Origin: Deltaproteobacteria bacterium HGW-Deltaproteobacteria-2
GTDB lineage: Bacteria; Desulfobacterota; Syntrophia; Syntrophales; Smithellaceae
Length of the DNA: 64,000 bases
Assembly: GCA_002840505.1 (NCBI GenBank)
Contig: PHBC01000001.1
Span: 499,901 to 563,900 of the forward strand
Direction: 5' to 3'
Of this stretch, positions 57,528 to 64,000 are shown piece after piece. The notes beneath the pieces are model-generated. The model was not told where the DNA came from. It saw only the letters and a program-made list of their open reading frames with translations, and did no database searches. Position numbers and translations under genes: made by a program. Each line of letters opens with the position of its first letter. The stretch's first letter is position 1.

Positions 57528-60344
57528 TTATTTGCGAACCTTCGCTTTTGCCTTTGTTTTGGGCTTTGCTTTTGCCTTGGGTTTTGCTGCCACCTTTGCT
57601 TTTGCTTTTGGTTTCGCCACAGGAGGCTTGGGCGAACTCTTCTTCTCATTGACCACGGCCTGAGCAGCAGCCAGACGTGCAATCGGTATGCGATAGGGTG
57701 AACAACTAACGTAATTCATGCCTACGCTATGGCAAAACATAACGCTCGATGGCTCGCCGCCATGCTCGCCGCAAATGCCGACCTTTAAATCTTTACGTGT
57801 CTTGCGTCCCCTTTCAACACCAAGCTGTATCAACTGGCCAACGCCTATCTGATCAAGAATCTGGAAGGGATCAGCCGGAATAATTTTTTTCTCCAGATAC
57901 TCGGGCACAAACGCACCGACATCGTCACGGCTGAAGCCGTAAGTCATTTGCGTAAGGTCGTTCGTTCCAAAGCTGAAGAATTCCGCCTCTTCAGCAATCC
58001 GGTCGGCCAGCAGCGCCGCCCGCGGAATTTCAATCATCGTGCCGACCATGTAAGGCATCTTTTTGAGTCCATATTTGGCGCATACTTCAGGATAAATCTT
58101 TTTGACCAGAGCCCCTTGATTCTTTAATTCGTTCACACCGCAGACAACCGGAATCATAATTTCGGGAAACGCTTTTTTGCCTTCTTTGATCAGCTCCGCC
58201 GCTGCTTCAAGAATGGCACGAATTTGCATTTCGCTCACTTCAGGATAGGTAATACCCAAGCGCACCCCGCGATGTCCCATCATCGGATTGGTCTCGTGCA
58301 TTTTTTCTGCCCGGCTGTTGAGCTTGTCTATTGAAATATCCAGACTCTCAGCCAAACGCTGTCTTTCCTCCGGATTTTCCGGCACGAATTCATGCAGAGG
58401 CGGATCAAGAAGGCGAATGGTTACAGGTCTTCCGGCCATGACTTCCATTGTCTTTTTAATATCGCTTTTCACGAACGGGAATAAATCGTCCAGTGCCGCG
58501 CGACGCTGTTCTTCATTATCCGACAGAATCATCTTGCGCAGACAGAACAACGGTTTTTCGCTATTCTCACCGTAAAACATATGCTCGGTGCGGAACAGGC
58601 CGATTCCTTCAGCCCCGAACTGCATGGCTTTGGCCGCATCTTTAGGCGTTTCGGCGTTGGTGCGAATTTTCAGACGGCGTATAGAATCGCAAAGTTTCAT
58701 AAAATCAGCAAAGTTCTGATCGTCTTCTGCGCCGCTGATCATCGGCAAAGCGCCAATGTAAGCGCGTCCTTTGGTTCCGTTGAGCGTAACAATTTCACCT
58801 TCGCGTACCGTTTTCCCGGCAACCGTCATTGTCCTTTGCTGCATATCAACATGTAAAGCGCCGGCACCGACGATACAACACTTGCCCCAACCGCGGGCAA
58901 CCAGTGCCGCATGTGAGGTCATACCGCCACGTGCCGTAAGAATTCCCTGAGCCGCGCGCATGCCTTCCACATCTTCGGGATTGGTTTCTTCACGTACCAG
59001 GATTACCTTCTTACCTTCTTTCTTCAGATTGACCGCCTCTTCCGCTGTAAATACAACCTGTCCCACGGCTCCACCGGGACCGGCAGGTAGACCTTTTACC
59101 AGAAAATCTCCCGAAGCCTCGGCTTTCGGATCAACCATCGGATGAAGCATTTCATCAAGCTGAGCCGGTGTTACTCTGGATATTGCTTCCGCGGCACTGA
59201 TCATCTTTTTTTTGTACATTTCCACAGCCATGCGTACGGCGGCGGGACCATTGCGCTTGCCAGTGCGGGTTTGCAGCATCCAGACGCGGCCGTCTTGAAT
59301 TGTAAATTCCAAATCCTGCATGTCTCTGAAGTGAGCTTCCAGTTTATTGCGAATAGCCTTGATCTGAGCGTAGGCTTTGGGCATGGCCTTCTCCAAAGAG
59401 GGATGTCCTTCGGTATCGTCTACCTGGCGGGTTTCTTCATTTATCGGATTGGGAGTGCGGATTCCCGCAACAACGTCTTCACCTTGAGCATTGGGCAGCC
59501 ATTCGCCGTAGAATTTATTCTCGCCGGTGGCCGGATTGCGGGTAAAGGCCACACCGGTAGCCGATGTATCGCCCATGTTGCCGAACACCATCGCCTGCAC
59601 ATTTACCGCAGTGCCCCACTCATCGGGTATTCCTTCAATACGGCGATAGGAAACCGCGCGCTTGCCATTCCAGCTTTTAAAGACCGCACCGATTGCACCC
59701 CATAACTGCTCCATAACGTCATCGGGGAAAGGTTTGCCAAGAACGGCTTGTACTTTGGCTTTGTAAATTTCAGCCAATTCGGCAAGATCTTTCTCTGTAA
59801 GATCAACGTCTGATTTAGCATTGCGGCGTGTTTTCATTGCCGCGAGTTCTCTCTCCAGCTGCTGACGAACACCCATGCCTTCTTCCGGTTCAATGCCTTC
59901 GGCTTTTTCCATAACAACATCCGAATACATCTGAATCAAACGGCGGTAGGAATCCCAGACAAAGCGGGGATTTTTTGTTTTTTCAATCATGCCGGTAATC
60001 GTTTTCGATGTAAGACCGATATTCAGCACCGTCTCCATCATGCCGGGCATGCTGCTGCGCGCTCCGGAGCGAGCTGAACAAAGCAGAGGATTTTTCGGGT
60101 CACCGAACTTCATTCCCGAATCCTTTTCCATCTTCTGCAGAGCTTTTGCAACCTGTTCTTTTAATTCCTGAGGATAACGGCCTTTATTCGCATAGAAGGC
60201 CGTGCATACTTCCGTTGTAATGGTAAAACCCGGAGGAATAGGAATGTTAAGATGCGCCATTTCCGCAAGTCCAACGCCCTTGCCTCCCAAAAGATTTTTG
60301 CTTTTTCCATATCCTTCCGAAAAAGAGTATACATATTTTGCCAT
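57528..60344 (-). CDS. ppdK: pyruvate phosphate dikinase with Lys/Ala/Pro-rich tail
   Basis: A 938-residue enzyme making PEP from pyruvate, ATP and phosphate. N-terminal ATP-grasp part (G-G-K-G-V-G-L-A-E-M), phosphohistidine loop G-G-M-T-S-H-A-A-L-V-A-R-G, and C-terminal PEP-binding barrel with G-T-N-D-L-T-Q-M. About 55 residues more than the usual end: the last 35 are almost only K, A, P and V in K-A-K/P-K-A repeats. ATG 60344 matches the family's N-terminus (A-K-Y-V-Y-S-F); AAGGAGG lies 15 nt upstream, rather far, and an in-frame TTG directly follows it. Confidence 0.93.
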   Translation of the reverse strand: MAKYVYSFSEGYGKSKNLLGGKGVGLAEMAHLNIPIPPGFTITTEVCTAFYANKGRYPQELKEQVAKALQKMEKDSGMKFGDPKNPLLCSARSGARSSMPGMMETVLNIGLTSKTITGMIEKTKNPRFVWDSYRRLIQMYSDVVMEKAEGIEPEEGMGVRQQLERELAAMKTRRNAKSDVDLTEKDLAELAEIYKAKVQAVLGKPFPDDVMEQLWGAIGAVFKSWNGKRAVSYRRIEGIPDEWGTAVNVQAMVFGNMGDTSATGVAFTRNPATGENKFYGEWLPNAQGEDVVAGIRTPNPINEETRQVDDTEGHPSLEKAMPKAYAQIKAIRNKLEAHFRDMQDLEFTIQDGRVWMLQTRTGKRNGPAAVRMAVEMYKKKMISAAEAISRVTPAQLDEMLHPMVDPKAEASGDFLVKGLPAGPGGAVGQVVFTAEEAVNLKKEGKKVILVREETNPEDVEGMRAAQGILTARGGMTSHAALVARGWGKCCIVGAGALHVDMQQRTMTVAGKTVREGEIVTLNGTKGRAYIGALPMISGAEDDQNFADFMKLCDSIRRLKIRTNAETPKDAAKAMQFGAEGIGLFRTEHMFYGENSEKPLFCLRKMILSDNEEQRRAALDDLFPFVKSDIKKTMEVMAGRPVTIRLLDPPLHEFVPENPEERQRLAESLDISIDKLNSRAEKMHETNPMMGHRGVRLGITYPEVSEMQIRAILEAAAELIKEGKKAFPEIMIPVVCGVNELKNQGALVKKIYPEVCAKYGLKKMPYMVGTMIEIPRAALLADRIAEEAEFFSFGTNDLTQMTYGFSRDDVGAFVPEYLEKKIIPADPFQILDQIGVGQLIQLGVERGRKTRKDLKVGICGEHGGEPSSVMFCHSVGMNYVSCSPYRIPIARLAAAQAVVNEKKSSPKPPVAKPKAKAKVAAKPKAKAKPKTKAKAKVRK

Positions 60345-60383
60345 AACTTCGCTTTTCAACCTCCTTGGTTATAATAGGTAATT

Positions 60384-60405
60384 TTATGCCGCTATATCGG
60401 CATAA
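60384..60405. promoter_or_regulatory. inverted repeat in the ppdK leader/promoter
   Basis: Perfect TTATGCCG-CTATAT-CGGCATAA. On the minus strand TTGACA (60423-60418) lies just upstream but no good -10 is spaced from it, so the repeat may be an operator or activator site. From 60424 to 60607 no gene or other signal is seen. Confidence 0.45.
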
Positions 60406-60607
60406 GACCATGCTTATTGTCAAGATAAAATTGCATAAATGTCATCAAAGACAGAGCTCATTAAATAATTAATTATTTCAATATATTCCATCAGTTTTTC
60501 AGAACACAAACCGCGATTATTCCGATATAAAACTTGATGTTATTTTTTATAATTTCAGACAGGGAAACTGGCAGGATAATTATTTATAAAGGGATTCGAT
60601 ATGTTAT

Positions 60608-61528
60608 TTATAATGTATTACTATATAAACGAGGTAAATCTTCCTTAGTTAAACGAAATGGTCGCGGCTTAAATCCCAAATCGCGACTCGCTTCTTCATG
60701 ACTAAAAACGAGATCCTGATTCATTCTTTCAGCCATAGCGGCCGACCAATGGCGAAAAGGAGGAAACATTCGCAAGAACATTACTGCAACCCGGAAAAGC
60801 CAGAGAGGAAAAGTCACAAATCGCGGCTTTTTATTAAGGGCCACGAAAATACGACAGACCATTTCCCTGTAGCTAATTGTCTCTCCTCCGGATACGTTAT
60901 AACTACTATTAATTGCAGCCTTTGAACTCAGAGCGGTAACACAGCACGCAGCGACATCCTTTGCGTGCACCGGCTGTCGCAGCCCGTATGCTGCTCCTAA
61001 CACGGGGTAAAAAGAAAAACGCAGGATAAAGGAAGCAATCGCACTGACATTCTTATCTCGCCCCAGACCGTAAACCAGGGTTGGTCTCAATATTGTAAAA
61101 GTTAATTTTTCTTTTTTTGCCCAAGACTTCAAACGCTCCTCATTTTCAGCAAGAGTTTGCGCCAATATTTTTTCGTCCTGATCTGAGGATTCGCTCTTGG
61201 TAAACCTGCTTGTGGATGAAACAGCCACAATATGTTTGGCGCCATAGGTCAAAAGCATCGAAAAGTATTCCGACAAGACAGAAATAGGAGCAAGGCTAAT
61301 CCACAAATTTATTTGTTCTTTTCTTTGATCAAAATAACCGACTTCGGTTGATTTGAAACTGGCAAGTAATCGCCAGACAACAGAATTATCTTCCACAGCT
61401 TTTATTTGACTTTCCCGATGCGAAAACGCCACAACATCCCAACCTTCCTCAACCAACAAGGACAGTAGATAGTCCCCGACGATACTTGTTGCGCCGATAA
61501 CTCCAACACGTTCTTTATAACCAATCAT
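60608..61528 (-). CDS. NAD-dependent epimerase/dehydratase family protein
   Basis: A 306-residue extended SDR. The N-terminal dinucleotide loop is G-V-I-G-A-T-S-I-V-G. V-S-S-T-S-R follows strand 5 where the catalytic Ser lies; the usual Y-x-x-x-K is not obvious, so it may bind rather than convert a sugar nucleotide. L-R-P-T-L-V-Y-G is typical of the family. The start overlaps the upstream glycosyltransferase by 14 nt: same operon. It probably modifies a sugar for the glycosyltransferases. Confidence 0.8.
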   Translation of the reverse strand: MIGYKERVGVIGATSIVGDYLLSLLVEEGWDVVAFSHRESQIKAVEDNSVVWRLLASFKSTEVGYFDQRKEQINLWISLAPISVLSEYFSMLLTYGAKHIVAVSSTSRFTKSESSDQDEKILAQTLAENEERLKSWAKKEKLTFTILRPTLVYGLGRDKNVSAIASFILRFSFYPVLGAAYGLRQPVHAKDVAACCVTALSSKAAINSSYNVSGGETISYREMVCRIFVALNKKPRFVTFPLWLFRVAVMFLRMFPPFRHWSAAMAERMNQDLVFSHEEASRDLGFKPRPFRLTKEDLPRLYSNTL

Positions 61529-62420
61529 GTGTCAGCCTTTGTCCGATAAGGCGAATGCTGTAGGAAACAGCCATTGCGCCGAATCTTAACCATACTCCCA
61601 CTGCCACGATCCACATTAAGATACCGGGATACTGATGGCGGAAAAATTTACCATAGAAGCGCATCATACCTTTGTGTTTATGCCATTCCACAAAAATCGG
61701 GCGTGCTTTACTGCATGTTCCTTTGTGATGAACTACATGGGCATCGGGAACAAACATTATTTTCCAACCCCGCTGTCGAAAGCGCATGCACCAATCCAGA
61801 TCTTCACAGTGTAAAAAATATCCCTCATCCAAAAGGCCGACATCTTTCAACACTGCACGATTCACCAGCATACAGGAACCGGAAATAGCTTCAACCTCAA
61901 CAGGGTCACCCGGTAAAGGCTGCTGATGAAGCAGGAAATCCGAGAAAAGTCGGGGATAGCGTTTGCGAAAGCTAAAAAGGCCAAATGCGCGAATGAAAGA
62001 CCTCCATGGTGTGGGCACAGCACGTCGCCCCCCTGGTTGTTCTGTACCATCAGGATTGAGGACCAGCGGCCCGGCCATTCCAGTTTGCTGTGATGATTTC
62101 ATGCCGATCAGTAATTTCTCCAGAGCACCTTTATCAAGGAGACAATCCGGATTCAGAAAAAGCAAATAATCATTTTCCCCGGCAGCAACAACACCTATAT
62201 TACAGGCCTTGGCAAAACCCATATTTTTATTATTACGAATACATATCAGGTCTGATCGTGAAAACGCCATTCTCTCAATGGCCTCCATACTGTGATCTGT
62301 GGAGCCATTATCAACGACGATCACCTGAGCAACAGGTGCTGAGCCCAAAAGCGAATTTACAGTTTCATTTAATATAGTACCTGCATTATAGTTAACAATA
62401 ATAGCGGATACTTTCGGCAT
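61515..62420 (-). CDS. family 2 glycosyltransferase (rhamnosyltransferase/WbbL-like)
   Basis: A 301-residue GT-A enzyme. I-V-N-Y-N-A-G-T at the N-terminus, V-D-N-G-S-T-D-H-S loop, F-L-N-P-D-C metal site, G-S-C-M-L-V, and E-D-L-D-W-C-M-R-F-R-Q-R-G-W with the catalytic Asp region. This pattern is typical of rhamnosyltransferases for surface polysaccharides. It starts 1 nt after the preceding glycosyltransferase stop and overlaps the epimerase gene. Confidence 0.87.
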   Translation of the reverse strand: MPKVSAIIVNYNAGTILNETVNSLLGSAPVAQVIVVDNGSTDHSMEAIERMAFSRSDLICIRNNKNMGFAKACNIGVVAAGENDYLLFLNPDCLLDKGALEKLLIGMKSSQQTGMAGPLVLNPDGTEQPGGRRAVPTPWRSFIRAFGLFSFRKRYPRLFSDFLLHQQPLPGDPVEVEAISGSCMLVNRAVLKDVGLLDEGYFLHCEDLDWCMRFRQRGWKIMFVPDAHVVHHKGTCSKARPIFVEWHKHKGMMRFYGKFFRHQYPGILMWIVAVGVWLRFGAMAVSYSIRLIGQRLTHDWL

Positions 62421-63410
62421 TTAGAAAGACCTCCGCCGGAATTGTGATAAGCGAGGCAAAAAGCTTTTATTTAAAATCTTCCAAATTTCAGCTATGGAAG
62501 CGGTTCGGTTTCTTTGAATATCACGTCTCTTTTGCCACATACGAGAAATACCACAGAGCGCATCCCATTTTGCCTTCAGGATTACTACAACTTGTCCACG
62601 TAAAGAAAACCAGATAATAGTCACAAGATTGATCAAAATATGCGCAGGAAGCAGAGACCAGAAAAGCGCATCAGGCATATTTTTCACATATGCCCATACC
62701 ATATTTCTGTGACCATGATAAACAACAAAATCACTATGTCGGTTTCCTGTAGTTGCCGCCCCAACATGATAGGCAACGGCATCCGGCACCAGCAAACAAC
62801 GATGACCAGCCAAACGCAACCGGAAACCCAGATCGACATCTTCAAAATAGCAAAAGAAATCTTCATCAAATCCGTCCATCAATTCAAAGACATCTCGCCG
62901 ATAAAGCGCCGCCGCCGCACAGGCGGAAAATATTTCAAGAGGTTTATTTATATCATGCGGTATGGGCTGATAATTACCTTTTCGCCACGCCCATCCAGAT
63001 ACATGCATCGTGTCTCCATCTCCATCGAGAATTTCACGATTTACAGACTGGACAAGACGAGATGCAAAAAATGAATATTCAGGATGTGCAATTGCAGCGG
63101 AGAGCATTTTACTTAACCAATCTGGTTCCAGATACGCATCCGGGTTTATCAGTGCTATCCATTCATATCCTTTTGTTTTTTGAAAGAGCAGATTGTTCCC
63201 TGCTGCAAAACCAATATTTTTTTCGCTTTTGTAGAATTGTACGGCAGGAAATCTGCTGCAATAACTTTCCGCTATAGGATCATCATTGCCATTATTCAAA
63301 ACAAATATTTCAGGTTTTATAGATTCTTGTTTAGCAATGCACTCCAGACAACGCAGGAGCATAGGTGATGATTTCCAATTCACTATCAGAATAGCAACAT
63401 TTGTTTTCAC
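62421..63410 (-). CDS. family 2 glycosyltransferase
   Basis: A 329-residue GT-A enzyme related to the one at 61515. I-V-N-W-K-S-S at the N-terminus, L-N-N-G-N-D-D loop, L-I-N-P-D-A metal site, and F-E-D-V-D-L-G-F-R-L-R. A C-terminal hydrophobic segment (H-I-L-I-N-L-V-T-I-I-W-F) suggests membrane contact. First gene of a three-gene leftward unit with the glycosyltransferase at 61515 and the epimerase. Confidence 0.86.
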   Translation of the reverse strand: MKTNVAILIVNWKSSPMLLRCLECIAKQESIKPEIFVLNNGNDDPIAESYCSRFPAVQFYKSEKNIGFAAGNNLLFQKTKGYEWIALINPDAYLEPDWLSKMLSAAIAHPEYSFFASRLVQSVNREILDGDGDTMHVSGWAWRKGNYQPIPHDINKPLEIFSACAAAALYRRDVFELMDGFDEDFFCYFEDVDLGFRLRLAGHRCLLVPDAVAYHVGAATTGNRHSDFVVYHGHRNMVWAYVKNMPDALFWSLLPAHILINLVTIIWFSLRGQVVVILKAKWDALCGISRMWQKRRDIQRNRTASIAEIWKILNKSFLPRLSQFRRRSF

Positions 63411-63699
63411 GAAAGAAACCCGCTAATTAAAAAAATATTCCATGCTGTTGTCAAATGCTCAATAATTGTCACACGGTAATTAGCGTCATTGTTGCCGGTT
63501 AATTCTTTTACCGGTGCCAGTAGAATTTTTTGTGCGCCTTTCATCCGGCTCGATTGAGAAAGTCCAAGAATATTTGCTGGGCTATTGTACTTTATGAAAT
63601 GCCGATTATAATATTTGTTTTCTCATTGAATTATACCAATCCATGTTTCAATCAAATATCCGCATTCCTGCTCGGTTATTTTATCGCATAAAACGTTAG
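63411..63699. other. 289-bp spacer without recognisable genes
   Basis: No coding frame or consensus promoter was recognised. A weak CCGGT/ACCGG inverted repeat lies near 63496-63516. Confidence 0.4.
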
Positions 63700-64000
63700 C
63701 TAATCCATAAAACGGAAGCGGATAATCTGCACTATCGCCGATACCGCATCCTTCCAACCAATTTTTTTGCCTTCCTCGTATGTGCGCCCGGCATAAGAAA
63801 TACCCGTCTCATAAACACGCACCCTCTTTCCATTGAGGCGCATGCGGGCAATCTTGGCAGTAATCTCCGGTTCAACTCCAAACCGTGGACTTTTGATTTT
63901 GATTTGATCGACAACTTCACGCACAAAAACTTTGTAGCATACTTCCATGTCTGTAAGATTCAAATTAGTCAGCATGTTGGAAAGAAGATTTAGCGCATTA
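63700..64000 (-). CDS. family 2 glycosyltransferase (DPM1-like), C-terminal part
   Basis: The frame is open to the right edge, so about 100 C-terminal codons are present and the N-terminus is outside. S-N-M-L-T-N-L-N-L-T-D-M-E-V-C-Y-K-V-F, then E-P-E-I-T-A-K-I-A and Y-E-G-K-K-I-G-W-K-D-like residues at the end match the final region of polyprenyl-phosphate/dolichyl-phosphate sugar transferases. No transmembrane extension follows, so it belongs to the short soluble type. Confidence 0.8.
   Translation of the reverse strand, partial: NALNLLSNMLTNLNLTDMEVCYKVFVREVVDQIKIKSPRFGVEPEITAKIARMRLNGKRVRVYETGISYAGRTYEEGKKIGWKDAVSAIVQIIRFRFMD

Noticed and set aside
1-64000. CRISPR array, cobalamin or SAM riboswitch
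   Set aside because: No regularly spaced direct repeats were seen, and no B12-box or S-box-like conserved core was recognised before the radical SAM or methyltransferase genes.

Overview
This window looks like chromosome from an anaerobic, syntrophic-type Deltaproteobacterium (Desulfobacterota, Syntrophus/Smithella-like). That is an inference from gene content: a CoA-ligase/acyl-CoA dehydrogenase/thiolase operon, a TatP/TatT-type TRAP pair, GTP-dependent PEP carboxykinase next to pyruvate phosphate dikinase, and a very high density of oxygen-sensitive radical SAM enzymes. No rRNA, complete tRNA, CRISPR array or intact transposon was seen.

1-4021 is accessory DNA. The left edge holds a truncated HUH-type rolling-circle Rep gene, a ribbon-helix-helix (RHH) repressor with a textbook promoter overlapped by a perfect 12-bp inverted repeat, a HEPN-domain gene and two small unknown genes. 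Three related AT-rich repeats start at about 2639, 3880 and 21699. The last two end in an identical 31-bp T-arm-to-CCA segment like the 3' end of a tRNA or tmRNA, so 4022-21830 may be an inserted island.

4131-8947 is a three-gene AAA+ ATPase / unknown / VWA module without Shine-Dalgarno sites and with a near-leaderless promoter. 9011-9406 is a decayed epimerase gene. 9444-20027 reads leftward as CoA ligase, thiolase, a four-part ferredoxin/GltD/ferredoxin/nitroreductase fusion, two acyl-CoA dehydrogenases, TatP and TatT, with a divergent AraC-type regulator at 20461. At 21911-22114 lies a 67-codon zinc-ribbon gene with a strong promoter, a Shine-Dalgarno site and one in-frame TGA. It is a selenoprotein candidate that simple ORF finding misses.

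22312-54595 is a roughly 32-kb block with seven cobalamin-type radical SAM proteins, three other radical SAM proteins, five class I methyltransferases, two family-2 glycosyltransferases, four multi-pass PMT/TMTC-like membrane proteins (two in tandem duplication), an asparagine synthetase-like amidotransferase and an acetolactate-synthase-like TPP enzyme. Many genes overlap or abut their neighbours. Taken together it resembles a surface glycan, lipid or secondary-metabolite locus rich in radical chemistry; the product cannot be named from sequence.

54778-60344 returns to housekeeping content (SDR dehydrogenase, pckG, ppdK). 60608-64000 is an NAD-dependent epimerase and three glycosyltransferases, the last cut by the window edge.
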